From NCBI GenBank assembly GCA_037953625.1, contig CM075651.1:60932501-60996500 (forward strand): a DNA stretch of 64,000 nt, given 5' to 3'. A model generated the notes under the pieces. The model searched no databases. It was not told where the DNA came from and was given only the letters and a program-made list of their open reading frames with translations. This document shows, one piece after another, positions 1 through 10,648 of the stretch. Origin of the DNA: Crotalaria pallida (lineage: Eukaryota; Streptophyta; Magnoliopsida; Fabales; Fabaceae). Made by a program: the position numbers and the translations under genes. Position 1 is the stretch's first letter. Every line of letters starts with the position of its first letter.

Positions 1-2
1 AG

Positions 3-2438
3 GAAATTTCTGGTATCAGGCAACAACATGGAGAGAGTCTATATGATTATTGGGAGAGATTCAAGAGGTTGTGTGCTTCCTGCCCTCACCATCAGATCTC
101 AGAGCAGCTTCTCATCCAGTACTTTTATGAAGGTCTCAACTTCATGGAAAGAAACATGGTAGATGCTGCAAGTGGTGGTACATTGGGAGATATGACACCC
201 TTACAAGCCAGGAGCAAAATTGAGAAGATGGCTTCCAATTGTCAACAATTCCATGCAAGAAGCAACAGTGATGCAATAGTTGTGAGGGATGTAAATGATG
301 TTGGTGCAGACTCGGGCAAGGTTGAGAAGCTTGAGCAGAAAATTGATTCTCTCACAACATTGGTCACACAATTGGCTGTCAATCAGAAAAAGATGATACT
401 TCCTGCTAGAGTGTGTGGCATATGCACATCCATTGAGCACCCCACAGATGCATGCCCTTCCCTTCAGCAGCAACAGCCGATGACAAGTGGTGACCAACCC
501 GAGGCCTATGCAGCAAACATATACAACAATAGAGGCCCACAACAACATAATCATGACCTCTCTTCCAATAGATACAACCCTGGATGGAGGAACCATCCCA
601 ATCTGAAGTGGTCTGATCAACAACAACAACCTCCTCCTAATGTTCCATTTCAGAACACCGCTGGACCGAGTAGACCACCATATGTACCTCCTCCAATCCA
701 GCAGCAAAGGCAACAACAACAGCAGCAAGTGGTTCATCCTGCACCATCAGCCCCTCCATCCAACCAACCTACCTTGGAGGAGTTGGTGAGGCAAATGACC
801 ATGCAAAACCTCCAATTTCAACAAGAAACTAGAGCAGCCATTCAGAGACAAGAGGCATCCATTCAGACTTTGACAAATCAGATGGGTCAAATGGCAACTT
901 CTCTCAACAACTTGCAATCTCAAAATTCTGACAAGTTGCCTTCCCAAACAGTGATAAATCCTCAGCATCAGAATGTCAGTGCCATCAACCTGAGGTCAGG
1001 AAAGCAGATTGTCAGACCCACACCACAACCTCACCTCAACAATGATGCTCTAGCTTCCTCTAAAGGGAAGAGCCAAGTGATAGAGGAAGGTGAACACCCT
1101 AGCACCAAGGAGAGTCATCCAACTCAACCTTCCTCAAGCTCAACCACAAAACCTGCTGTTGTCCTGCAACCTCCTCCCATTCCTCTTCCATTCCCACCAA
1201 GAGTGCCTCAAAACAAAAGGGTGGAAGAGGTGGACAAGGATATTCTTGACACATTCAGGAAGGTGGAAGTCAACATACCCCTTCTTGATGTAATAAAACA
1301 AATTCCAAGGTACGCGAAGTTCCTTAAGGAGTTGTGCACTAATAAGAGAAGACTCAAGGGCAATGAGAGGATAAGCATGGGAAGGAATGTCTCCGCTCTC
1401 ATAGGTAAACCTATCCCTCACATTCCTGAAAAATGTAAGGATCCTGGAACTTTCTCTATACCTTGCATCATAGGCAATGTGAAGTTTGAAAATGCTATGC
1501 TAGATTTAGGAGCATCCATAAATGTCATGCCTATGTCTGTTTTTAAGTCTCTTTCTCTTGGACCTCTTCAACCTACGGGTGTGGTGATTCAATTGGCAAA
1601 TAGAAGTACTGCCCACCCTGCAGGTTTGATAGAGGATGTCTTGGTTCGGGTTGAAGAGCTGATCTTCCCTGCTGATTTTTACATTCTTGATATGGAAGAT
1701 GACTCCCCCCGTAATGCTGTTCCTATTATTTTGGGGAGGCCATTTTTGAAAACAGCCCGAACCAAGATAGATGTGCATTCAGGTTCACTTTCCATGGAGT
1801 TTGATGGCAGTGTGATCCGATTTGACATTTTCCATGCTATGAAAAATTTTTCTGATGACCACGCTGTCTTTCATATAGACTTTCTTGATGAGATTGATGA
1901 ACATGTGCTTGATGTTTTGCATGATCCTGATTTGCCATCATTTACAGACTCATTTTCTTGTCCTGCATGTACTGATTCCGAAATATGCATGCCATGCATT
2001 GATCAATTTCTAGTTTCTGACACTGCATCTGTTGATGATTCTCATATTATAGATTCTGCTAACCCCCTCTCTGTTATGCATGAGTCTGATTCATTTGTTC
2101 AGGTGCAGGCAGCAGAATCCATTTCTACTGTCCCTTTAGTTCCATCCATTATGCAGGCACCCTCATTGGACCTGGAGCCCCTCCCTCCTCATCTCAAATA
2201 TGCTTACTTTGAGGATGAGCAGAAACTCCCAGTGATCATCTCTACCTCACTTTCTGTTGATCAAGAGGAGAAGCTGCTAGATATGATTAGACAGAACAAG
2301 AGGACAGTCGGATGGACTTTAGCATATCTACCTGAGGTGCCACTTGTGAACTTCAGAAACATAGTCCTTCGATTAGGAGACCAATGCAAGATGGCATTCG
2401 ATCCGCTAAAGAGAGCACTCACCTTCTTCCCACCATGA
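3..2438 (+). CDS. gag-protease polyprotein of an Athila-like element (5' partial, pol missing)
   Basis: The frame is open from base 3 to a TGA at 2436-2438 with no stop. It begins inside the retrotransposon gag domain (RLCASCPHHQISEQLLIQYF, about 63-122) and continues through a Gln/Pro-rich linker with a coiled-coil-like stretch near 830-930. The aspartic protease follows, with active site D-L-G-A-S at about 1503-1517 and a later ILGRPFL motif near 1726-1746. The last part (HLKYAYFEDEQKLPVIIST, about 2197) is the linker that precedes reverse transcriptase in Athila elements. It then runs into unrelated sequence instead of RT. Gag would form particles and the protease would cleave the polyprotein in the cytoplasm. 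The uninterrupted frame suggests a young copy or parasitism on autonomous relatives. The true start lies upstream of the window. Confidence 0.85.
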   Translation, partial: EISGIRQQHGESLYDYWERFKRLCASCPHHQISEQLLIQYFYEGLNFMERNMVDAASGGTLGDMTPLQARSKIEKMASNCQQFHARSNSDAIVVRDVNDVGADSGKVEKLEQKIDSLTTLVTQLAVNQKKMILPARVCGICTSIEHPTDACPSLQQQQPMTSGDQPEAYAANIYNNRGPQQHNHDLSSNRYNPGWRNHPNLKWSDQQQQPPPNVPFQNTAGPSRPPYVPPPIQQQRQQQQQQVVHPAPSAPPSNQPTLEELVRQMTMQNLQFQQETRAAIQRQEASIQTLTNQMGQMATSLNNLQSQNSDKLPSQTVINPQHQNVSAINLRSGKQIVRPTPQPHLNNDALASSKGKSQVIEEGEHPSTKESHPTQPSSSSTTKPAVVLQPPPIPLPFPPRVPQNKRVEEVDKDILDTFRKVEVNIPLLDVIKQIPRYAKFLKELCTNKRRLKGNERISMGRNVSALIGKPIPHIPEKCKDPGTFSIPCIIGNVKFENAMLDLGASINVMPMSVFKSLSLGPLQPTGVVIQLANRSTAHPAGLIEDVLVRVEELIFPADFYILDMEDDSPRNAVPIILGRPFLKTARTKIDVHSGSLSMEFDGSVIRFDIFHAMKNFSDDHAVFHIDFLDEIDEHVLDVLHDPDLPSFTDSFSCPACTDSEICMPCIDQFLVSDTASVDDSHIIDSANPLSVMHESDSFVQVQAAESISTVPLVPSIMQAPSLDLEPLPPHLKYAYFEDEQKLPVIISTSLSVDQEEKLLDMIRQNKRTVGWTLAYLPEVPLVNFRNIVLRLGDQCKMAFDPLKRALTFFPP

Positions 2439-3890
2439 CTTCGGGAGTTTTCTTTTCTCCTTCTTCACTACATTCATTGCACTTGTCTATATCTATCTGA
2501 TTCTGCTGATTGTGTTACATTGAGGACAATGTGTGATTTAAGTGTGGGGGGGAGAATAGTTTAGGTTGCATATTTTGCTTTGATTTTTTTTTAGGTTTTG
2601 CTTAGTTATGGGCATTTTCTTGCATGTTTTTGCTTCATTTTAGTAGAGTTTTGGTATCTTGTGTCTGAATTCATGCATTTCTGTGTGTAAAGTTGCTTTT
2701 GATAATTAAGAGGTGGTAACACTGTGATAGAATTGTCCCGAAAAGTGAGGATTTGAGCCTTAATTGTGGGTGGATTGCTATATATGCCACCTAATTTTCT
2801 TTCATGTGTGATTGCACTCTGGATTATTTGCACTCTAGAACTTGACTTGACTCTTGTTGATACTTGATTACTCATGCACATTTTGAAATGATTTAGGCAC
2901 TTTCTTTCTTGAATAAGCTACTAGCCATATGAGCCTACCTTGAATGAATGTATCCTTTGCTAGCCCCTTTGAGCCTTTTTATCCCTTTCCTTGTTCTTTA
3001 GCTCATTACAAGCCTATGACTGAAAAACCATGATTGTCCTAACCTTAGGGAATTTTGGAGCTTTGGAATTGTTTTGGGAATGGGTATTAGGTAAGAAGTG
3101 TGCTTTATGCTTTAATTGGTTGAGTTCTTGGTTTTGCCTCATTGGTTGTTATAGTTATGGCTTCATCTTCATGCCATTTGTGTTGTTTCTTCTTTTCTTT
3201 TTGTATATCTCTAAAAAAAAAAAAAAATAGAAGACAAAAATACAAAAAAAAACAAAAAAAAAATGCAAAAATAAAAAGAAGAGAAAAAAAAAGTGAATAA
3301 AAGGTTGTTGAGGCAAAGAGGATTGGAATTAGTGGTAGTTGATTTTGGGGTGGATTTTGCTTACTTTTTACTTATTCCCCTTTGCTCCTCTATTCCTTTG
3401 GTTTTAGCTACATTCCCATATTTTTATCCTACCTTATCCTTGGCCCCATTACAACCCTTAAAAGACCTTTTGATCATTTTGTGCATGTGTGTTGATGGTT
3501 GATGTTAGAGGCTTGTCAAGCTTATGGTTGTGTTTGTTTTTCATGATGTGCCTTGAGTGTAAATAATGATAAACCCCAAACACTTGAGTGTAAACACTTT
3601 TGAGTGATCCTTGTGAGTTTCTATCATCTTTGTGACTATCCTCTTGATGTCATTGGTTTCTTTGCATACATGAAGTAATTGGATGATGTTCGCGGATGCT
3701 TTGACTCTTTGATCCTTAACCATTTTGTGTGCTTGAGTTTGCCCATTTCTTTGCATTTCCTAGAATTCATTGTGAAGTATGTAATCTCTTAGGTTAGCAT
3801 TTCTTAGTTGTAGTCATCTTGTTGCATGATTCACTTTGGTGCATATTGATCTTCATAGTCCTATCTTTTGGTTTTGCCCAGGAGTGCAAA
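2439..3890 (+). other. non-coding 3' region of element A
   Basis: No coding region is credible here. A first G-rich tract (AAGTGTGGGGGGGAG, about 2540-2554) follows a CATTGAGGACAATGTG segment, a combination common downstream of pol in Athila-type elements. An A-rich tract lies at 3211-3292. Short open frames in this stretch have no recognisable domain. Confidence 0.6.
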
Positions 3891-3910
3891 AGGATAAGTG
3901 TGGGGGTATT
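3891..3910 (+). promoter_or_regulatory. polypurine tract of element A
   Basis: Purine-rich AAGTGTGGGGGTATT lies directly before the LTR start TGATGA. It is the expected plus-strand priming site. The weaker G-run at 2541-2554 is similar and may be a duplicate or older tract. Confidence 0.75.
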
Positions 3911-5098
3911 TGATGAGCATTTTATTTCCCATTATTCCTTGCATTATTTTACTCCTATTATTGATACTTGTTGCCCATTTGACATTGATTAGCTTGATTT
4001 AGTGATTTTGAGTTTATTGGACTAATATTCCGAATATTGTTTAATTTGGGATTATTTAGCCTAATTAATTCTATTTCTATTTTCAGGTAATATTTGGCAC
4101 AAGGACACTTTGGGATGTTTGGAAATGAAGATTGAAGCATTGAAGTGAAGATTGTAATTTGCATTTAGGTCCCTTTTTAATTGTAATTTTTAGAATAGTG
4201 TTTCTTAGGACTTGGGCCCATGTTTTAGGCCCATTTTCATGACTAAAGAGGGGAAATTCGTGTAACCCCAAAAACAGACTCCCATTTCAGATTTCTCACT
4301 CTCTCTCTAGGTTAGAACTTCTCTCTTGGCTCTCCCAAGTGGTGGTGGCTGCTAGGGTTTTGTTCTTCCCCATTTCTACTCGTTTTTCTTCATTTATGGC
4401 CATGGAAGGCTAGACTTCAAGGGTTAATCCCTTTGGTATTGTATTATCTACTCTTGAGCTCTTGTTATTAATGCAATTTCATTTTCTCTTCTCTGTTTTC
4501 ATGTTTATCGATGTGTAGTGGTTTGCTTAATTCCATTTCGTAGAGATAATACATGAATATAAATGCTTAATTTGTATTAACTCGTAAAAACTCCAATTCT
4601 GGTTTCTGATGCTTAATTAGAAGTTAGGGTTTGGAGTGATAACTGAATTTTCGCTTAGTATTTGGTTATCACGAGTTGGACAGAGGAGAGGAGAGGAATC
4701 GATCTTTAGTGAGCTAGGATTGAGTAGTGTACGTAGCCAAAGGGGTTTGCCCGCTTTTGTTTCTGATTTTCTTAGTTTTTATATTCTGTTTATGTTTTGT
4801 TCTTCACATTTGTCACACACAAAAACCCCCCCATTTTACTGCACACTACGTGTTTGATACTTTGCCTAGACCGATATTCGCTGGGAAACGACCTAGGATC
4901 ACCTTCCTAGTACTACAGAATAAACACCTTTTATTTTGATCGGGTACGACCGATATTCGCTGGGAAACGACCTAGGATCACCTTCCTAGTACTACAGAAT
5001 AAACACCTTTTATTTTGATCGGGTACGGCCTCGATCAGTGAAGCTTCTAATTCACTACAATAAGTTTAAATCTTGTGGAATTAGGATATGAGTCATCA
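3911..5098 (+). mobile_element. 3' LTR of element A
   Basis: It starts TGATGAGCAT and ends ATGAGTCATCA, giving a 6-bp terminal inverted repeat (TGATGA/TCATCA). Length is 1188 bp. It follows the polypurine tract and is followed by family-C LTR sequence, recognisable by GGCTTGGAGGCC, which also occurs in C2 and C3. Confidence 0.88.
4869..5026 (+). repeat. 79-bp tandem duplication in the element A LTR
   Basis: Two consecutive copies (4869-4947 and 4948-5026) start GACCGATATTCGCTGGGAAA and end GATCGGGTAC. They are identical as far as I can read, so the duplication is recent or maintained. It lies about 70 bp from the LTR 3' end, probably in R/U5. Confidence 0.9.
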
Positions 5099-5441
5099 AA
5101 TGGCTCTATGGGCATAGTTGGAAATAGGAATGAGGCTTGGAGGCCTTTCTGGACTTAAATGAATATTTGGACATGTGTATTTGGTCACATGCAAGGTGTA
5201 CTAATGCTGAAAATGGAATGGATATATGTAAAATTGGATTTGGTATGTTAAGTTGTGCAAATTGCATTTTTATGCATAATTATGGATAATCTGTGGTTCA
5301 GTGTTAGATGTTGTTAATTCTGTGTTGGAACATGTTTAAAATGTGTAAGGTGAGCTATGTTGATCTTTGGTTTGGACTGGATTGGACTATAATCGAAGTT
5401 GGTATGTTAAAACTCATTTTTCTGTGCTGTCTGTCTGCAAA

Positions 5442-5733
5442 CACTCGAGTATTATGGGTAATACTCGAGTATTTGGCCTATTTTGGAAATTGGATTTTCT
5501 GGAAACTCAAGAACACTCGAGTATTCATATAGAACACTCAAGTATTCTGGGAATTTTTAATGAATTTCTGGGAAACCTTAAGAACACTCGAGTTTCATGG
5601 AGAACACTCGAGTATTCTAATGAATTTTCAAAGTATTTCTGGAAAATGAATGAACACTCGAGTAATGTGAGGAACACTCGAGTATTTTCATAAAACTGAG
5701 GAACACTCGAGTATTGATAGGTTCACTCGAGTA
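5442..5733 (+). repeat. cluster of paired CACTCGAGT palindromes
   Basis: CTCGAG cores start at 5444, 5464, 5516, 5587, 5607, 5657, 5677, 5706 and 5726, plus a degenerate CTCAAG at 5537. They form five pairs with 20-21 bp within each pair and about 70, 71, 70 and 49 bp between pairs. The usual context is GAACACTCGAGTATT. The first and last pairs align with the positions of the TAACCGGTTA pairs in C2 and C3. Confidence 0.92.
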
Positions 5734-6305
5734 TTTTGGACCTGAGACAAAAAAAATTAACTTTCTTTTAATATACCCAATAGGACATCGATTAAGATCA
5801 ATTATGCTCACAGGAAAAGGTTTCATGTTCCAATAAAAGGATTGGGAAAAATATTAACAACAGTCTAACTCACTGAAGGAATAATATTGGATGCACATAA
5901 TAAGATTATTGGTTAATCTTGTGTATATAATTTTATGTGCATACATGCATGGTGTAAGGTTGGGGATAATTCGGTGGTAACTGGCTCGATGACACATTTT
6001 GGTAATGTGGGCTACATTTGGGAATGCTGTTACGTCTTGGTGACGTTGTGTGCACACTATCCGAGCAGTTCCACAATACATGTTGGTCATGTATGCGAAT
6101 TATTGGAATGAACGTTCAATGGACAATGGATTTGGGAGACATGCATCATTACTCATAATTAATGGAAATGTTACAATTGGAAAACACTCATTCATTTACA
6201 TGCGTACTTGCATTGGATGTTTGCAACGTATATTGTTACATGCTTTATTTATTCTTATTCGATTATGTGGATTATGTGCTTACCCCTTTTTGCCCATGTT
6301 AGGTG

Positions 6306-6761
6306 ATGGCATGCTATCTAGCTTGCATCGAGATGCGCCCGCTCCCTAGTGGAGTGTGGTACTACGAGGACCATCAAGCCACTTATGAGGGCGAGGTGGA
6401 GGTGACTCTATATCACCCCAACCCTTTGGCTCGTGTCCGTCCTCGTAGGTTTCGCATCCCTATTATCTATACTTTGCATGTACCCCCTTTCTATACTTAT
6501 CATGGACCACCCCCGACTCGACCTGCTTGTCGTTTTCATTCATTTCGTTTTCGAGCCGCTACTCGATCTCACCCCTCTGCTTCTCGAGTGGTTCGAGAGG
6601 AGACTCCTATACCTCGTCCGATGAGTCCGGTTCATGGGACTCCCTCAGCTGACCCAGTGCCCAGTGGTGGGGCACCCACTCAGTCAGAGGAGGTAGAGGA
6701 GGATCCGAAAGAGGGTGAGAGCGACGATGAGCCAGTCGAGTACTCCACTGGGAGCCAGTGA
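6306..6761 (+). CDS. LTR-encoded family-C protein, C1 copy (151 aa), unknown function
   Basis: An unbroken frame starts at ATG 6306, four bases after a splice-acceptor-like AG (6301-6302, ...CCCATGTTAG). About the first 97 residues are roughly 77% identical (by eye) to C2/C3, while the surrounding LTR is far more diverged and carries indels. Shared blocks include TLYHPNPL, RVRPRRFR, HVPPFYTY and FHSFRFRAATRSH. The protein has a basic, aromatic-rich N-terminal two thirds and an acidic tail (EEVEEDPKEGESDDE). No signal peptide, membrane segment or known catalytic motif is visible. I do not recognise the family. A regulatory or nucleic-acid-binding role is only a guess from the charge pattern. 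Confidence 0.65.
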   Translation: MACYLACIEMRPLPSGVWYYEDHQATYEGEVEVTLYHPNPLARVRPRRFRIPIIYTLHVPPFYTYHGPPPTRPACRFHSFRFRAATRSHPSASRVVREETPIPRPMSPVHGTPSADPVPSGGAPTQSEEVEEDPKEGESDDEPVEYSTGSQ

Positions 6762-7720
6762 GGGGAGTTGGGGATCCACCAGGTGATGCATAGTATAGAT
6801 GGTTAGGATGTGGGACGGGTGGAGCAGCTGCTGGAGACTTGGAGATCATGCTATGGAGGAGGATCGCTGGACCACTTCTGGGATTTCATATTTTGCTCTA
6901 TATATATATTGTACATATTTTGAGAGATCTCAGTGAGGTGGTCGTATATTATGGACTTGTATTTTGTATAAACCTGCTATCTTGACTTTGACTCTAATGT
7001 TGATGACTCTTTTTATGATGATCATATATATATAGTTATGTTTATGTTTTCTTCACTAGTATTAAATGTGAGTTATCAAGTCAAGGTCTCTAATTTCCGC
7101 TTACTCTGATAAACGTGGTTTCACGCTTTAATAAATAATATTTTCATGAAATGATAAAGGTAAGGTTTTTACTAATTGCAAATAAACACCAAGTATTTTA
7201 CAAAGGCTTTTAAAAGGATTTTTAATTAAATCTTTACTCAATCAAGTCCATAAACTTTTACCAAAGATAATAAGAGCAATTCTTTTTATCAACATGGATC
7301 TATATGAAGGAGTGTTACAGTCTGCCTTATACTAGATTTAGACTAAAAATCAAGTGATTTAGGATTTGAGTTAACATAACTCAAAAGGTCATTATGTGTT
7401 TAAAACACAAAGGCTTGGAGGCCAAAATTCTGGCTCAATTCTGTGTGAGCAAATTTAAATTGATGCATGCAAGTGATTTAAGGTTTAAAATCAGAAATTA
7501 ATTGTTGATTATGAGTTTTGTGGTATTGATTGGTGTTTGTATTGATTTCTATGCAAATTGATACGATAATCTTGATGCATGCAAATTGAATGTATTTCTG
7601 GGTATGAACATATTGGTCTTAAGGCATATGAACTCTGAGAATGTTGAAATTCGGTTAGATTTGAGAAATGAAAAGAATGATTTGTCAAAACTCTTGTTTT
7701 AATGGATTGACTGCATAATC

Positions 7721-8130
7721 TAACCGGTTACTCGATAATTGTAACCGGTTAGCCACTGTAAAATTTCAAAGAAAATCAGTTTATTAAATCAGTCCTGAAG
7801 TCTTAATGATTTTGGCTCAAATCTATACTTTGATTTCATTATAAATAATCTGAATATGAGTGCTTACAATATCATGGTTCAGATTGAGGGAATGGAGTTA
7901 ATGCCTTAAGTGAATGAGATATATTCAAGAGGAAACTATGCTCATTTAAGAAGAGAATGTGATTGAGACTTTTGAATGATGAAAACAGTGATTTTTGAGG
8001 CATAAAACAATGTTAAACTTGTTTATAGATTGGGTAGAGAATTCAAGAAAAAGGGTTTTTCTGAATTACAATGGTAAACAGTTCAGGTCTGCAATTCTAA
8101 CCGGTTAGCCTGAAACTGTAACCGGTTAGT
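7721..8130 (+). repeat. two pairs of TAACCGGTTA palindromes in C2
   Basis: ACCGGT cores start at 7723 and 7744 (first pair) and at 8100 and 8121 (second pair). Spacing is 21 bp in both. Context is CTAACCGGTTA and GTAACCGGTTAG. Positions match those in C3. Confidence 0.92.
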
Positions 8131-8824
8131 ACCTGGATCTGAAAACTAAAAAGTTAAGTTTTTGAATACCATTGATTATGTTTTTCCCAATCTAAGCTTA
8201 AGGGCATGTTTTTGCGATAATTCAAAGGAGAATTTTTGTGCCAAAGATTATGCCTCAAATAAATCATTCAAAAGGAGAAATTGGAATATTTTAAATCACA
8301 TTAATTAATGTAAAGATAAAACCAACCCTGATAATTGTGCATCCATATAGAATGGAAGTTTGGTTGGTAGGAACGTTTATCATATTCTGGGAATATGAGG
8401 AGGGTACTCCGGGAGTACCAAATTATAACCTACGTGATGACACATTATAGATATGTGGCTAGTGTCCGGGACCTGGTTTTTATGCGTTCTGGAAACGTAT
8501 GCGTTCTGGGAACGTGGTGCACACTCCGGGAGTGATGCTTATTATCCAAGTATGGTTCGGCATTATGTTCTGGGAACGAATGTCGGTGTTCCGGGAACAC
8601 AAGGGTGTATTGGATGGACGTCCAAGATGGACTTTTAGAGGCCTCAGTTGTGGATAGAAAATCATACATCATGCCACCTGCATTATAAGAGATATAATGT
8701 TGAAAAATTGGTGTGCTCATATGTACTTGCATTATGATCTGTCCATGATATACTTGTGTTTGTAATTTTAGTCTTTATCGATTATGTATATGTGTATACT
8801 TACTCCCTGTGCCCTGTTTAGGTG

Positions 8825-9298
8825 ATGGCCAGATACCTACCTTGCATCGAGATACGCCCTATCCCTAGTGGCATATGGATGTATGAGGAGCACCGTGCCA
8901 CTTTTGAGGGGGAGGTTGAGATCACTCTCTACCACCCTAACCCTCTGGTGCGAGTGCGACCTCGTCGATTTAGGATCCCATTAGTCTATACTATGCATGT
9001 TCCACCCTTTTATACATATAGAGGACCACCCTCGGCTCGACCTATGCGTCGTTTTCATAGTTTTCGTTTCAGAGCTGCCACTCGTTCTCATCCTTCCTCC
9101 CATAGAGTTGTCACTGAGGAGACTCCTTCTCCTGGTCCGACTGACTATGAAAGGACTGCTTCTGCAGATTCTAGACCTAGTGGTGGGGTCTCCACACAGT
9201 CGGGCGAGGTCGAGGAGGACCCTGTGGAGGATGAGAGCGAGGAGGAGGTGCATGTTGAGCCGACTGTTTCTGCTAGAGGTGGACCCGCTGGTTCATAG
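8825..9298 (+). CDS. LTR-encoded family-C protein, C2 copy (157 aa), unknown function
   Basis: ATG at 8825 lies three bases after the acceptor-like AG (8820-8821, ...GCCCTGTTTAG); TAG ends at 9298. Against C3 the two frames have equal length with no indel. By eye there are about 17 synonymous and 11 amino-acid-changing differences, well below the neutral expectation of roughly three to one in the other direction. Sequence order: MARYL...RPIPSGIW, an ITLYHPNPL block, basic RVRPRRFR, HVPPFYTYRGPP, an Arg/Phe-rich FHSFRFRAATRSH, a Ser/Thr/Pro linker, and the acidic tail EVEEDPVEDESEEE. I know no domain of this kind. It could be an LTR-specific accessory protein, or less likely an exon captured from a host gene. 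Confidence 0.7.
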   Translation: MARYLPCIEIRPIPSGIWMYEEHRATFEGEVEITLYHPNPLVRVRPRRFRIPLVYTMHVPPFYTYRGPPSARPMRRFHSFRFRAATRSHPSSHRVVTEETPSPGPTDYERTASADSRPSGGVSTQSGEVEEDPVEDESEEEVHVEPTVSARGGPAGS

Positions 9299-9946
9299 GA
9301 GCCTGCATAGCGTAGATGTTTTGGATCCTAGATCCTAGGGATAGAGCTGTGGAGGATCTGAGGAGCTGCTGAGGACACGGATGACCTGCTCTGGGACTTC
9401 GACTTTTGGATTTTGTCATATATTGTATATATTTGAGAGGTCTTAGAGTGAGGTTTTATTTTATGCAGCTGGTCTGTATATGTTTCACCAAACTTGCTAT
9501 CTCAACTTTTTACTACTTGCTACTGACTATACTGATGGAGTTTTTATGTTATGACATATATATATATATATAATGCCTTATTTACCTCAGCAGTGCCCCA
9601 TAAGTATTATTTTTACTTCCGCGAACTCTGATTTCTATTTCAAAAGGATTCGGCAATAAGTTTATGTTTTATATACTCAAATCCAACTCGAGAGACAAAT
9701 GATATGTTTGAATAAGAATCAAAAATAACGTTTTCTATGATTAAGGAAATGTTCTCTCGAGAGCCTTTTTGAAATTAAGATATTACTAAGCCGGATTCAA
9801 TTAATAGTTCATTTTAAAAAGGGTTTATGATCGATCGAGCAAGTACTAATCTAAAAAGGAAAAATTTTCTAGTCCTAATTCTGATAGCAAGTATTCAACT
9901 ATTTGAAAATATTAATCATTTTCAAGATATAAAAGAGAGCGTCACA

Positions 9947-10212
9947 GATTTTGTTGAGATGAAAAATGATTTGCTAAAATTGTGATTTTCATTAAAAGAT
10001 AATTTTGATAGGAATGAAATTTTTAATCTATTATCTTTGAAAATTCATAACTTTTAAACCGTAACTCGGATTTTCATGATCTTTATATGAAAACGATCGT
10101 TTTGAAACCTAGAATTTGAAAATGTAATTTTTAGAATTTTCTGGGCTGAGTTTTAAAAATTTATTTTCAGAATATAAGAAATACGAATTTTTAAGAAAAT
10201 GTGTTTTGTGAT
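9947..10212 (+). mobile_element. B1 5' LTR, fragment between C2 and C3
   Basis: Matches the LTRs of the minus-strand tandem near 37,400-37,570 in reverse complement, including ACCGTAACTCGGATTTT and GAAAACGATCGTTTTGAAAC. It therefore corresponds to roughly bases 190-460 of a B-type LTR. It ends in GTGAT (10208-10212), the left target duplication of C3. Nothing coding is present. Confidence 0.8.
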
Positions 10213-10478
10213 TGTAACATCCCTAATTTTTGTCTCCCGAATAATAGGAAATTAATAATAAAAAGTTTTATTATTAATTTATAGAATTTCTCAAGTTTAT
10301 ATTTTGTATTTAATTAGCCTTAAATATAAAAATAAGTTAAAATATTTTTATATGGCAAATAAATACAGAATATAAGGAAATTGCAGTTTGGTCCCTGAAT
10401 GAGGACTAAAAGGCAATATTAGAATGGTTCTTGGAGGGAAAGATTTAAAAATAATAATTTTTAAATTTTGAACTGATC

Positions 10479-10509
10479 TAACCGGTTAGTAATGCCCTGT
10501 AACCGGTTA
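10479..10509 (+). repeat. promoter-proximal TAACCGGTTA pair in C3
   Basis: ACCGGT cores at 10481 and 10502, spacing 21 bp, about 140-160 bp upstream of the TATA box. Context CTAACCGGTTAG and GTAACCGGTTAG. Confidence 0.92.
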
Positions 10510-10638
10510 GACGATGAACTCAGAAACTGGTTTAGTGGAATTTGATGAGTAATCACTTGAATTACTCGTTTAATCGCCACGAAATCAACCTGGTGTTAAT
10601 GGGAAACACACGTCGCCCTGCATGTTACCTTCAATTGT

Positions 10639-10648
10639 CTATAAATAG
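10639..10648 (+). promoter_or_regulatory. TATA box of C3
   Basis: CTATAAATAG is a near-consensus plant TATA box, 426 bp into the LTR. Transcription would start about 30 bp downstream, near 10670-10680, giving a leader exon of about 250 bases up to the splice donor at 10926. Confidence 0.65.

Larger units (their letters stand above)
1..5098 (+). mobile_element. Athila-like Ty3/gypsy element A, 3' part, pol-deleted
   Basis: The element enters from the left edge with its gag frame already open and ends at a 3' LTR (3911-5098). Order: gag, retropepsin, a short pre-RT linker, then a long non-coding 3' region, polypurine tract and LTR. No reverse transcriptase, RNase H or integrase is present between 2340 and 3911, so this copy is non-autonomous. 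The layout (large gag, G-rich tract followed by TGATGAGCAT, A-rich 3' region) is like Athila elements. It sits inside family-C LTR sequence that resumes at 5099. The 5-bp target duplication is predicted to be AATGG (5099-5103); the left copy lies outside the window. Confidence 0.85.
5099..7319 (+). mobile_element. LTR C1 (family C, divergent subfamily), right part
   Basis: Homologous to C2 and C3 from the GGCTTGGAGGCC segment to the LTR end AGTGTTACA (7311-7319), but much more diverged than they are from each other. The left part must lie upstream, beyond element A, which is inserted here. It carries a cluster of CTCGAG palindromes (5442-5733) where C2/C3 carry ACCGGT palindromes, and a 151-codon frame near its 3' end. 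Right flank GTCTG (7320-7324) continues as C2. In C3 the same GTCTG lies inside the LTR, so C1 is best read as inserted in C2 with target duplication GTCTG. Confidence 0.8.
7320..9946 (+). mobile_element. LTR C2 (family C), right part
   Basis: Collinear with C3 from C3 position 11168 to its end, finishing GAGAGCGTCACA (9935-9946) like C3. The first ~950 bp of the LTR, with promoter and leader exon, are absent here and should lie left of C1. The right flank GATTT (9947-9951) continues B1 5' LTR sequence, so C2 is inserted in B1 about 190 bp into its LTR. No primer site follows the end, so it is a solo LTR or truncated copy. It holds two ACCGGT pairs and the family-C frame at 8825-9298. Confidence 0.8.

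Noticed and set aside
201..737. 178-codon minus-strand frame at the left edge
   Set aside because: Complement of the Gln-rich gag of element A; Leu-rich shadow frame without a domain.
3030..3502. Short frames in the 3' region of element A
   Set aside because: Low-complexity, Leu/Phe-rich or poly-Lys ends from A-runs; no sign of coding selection.
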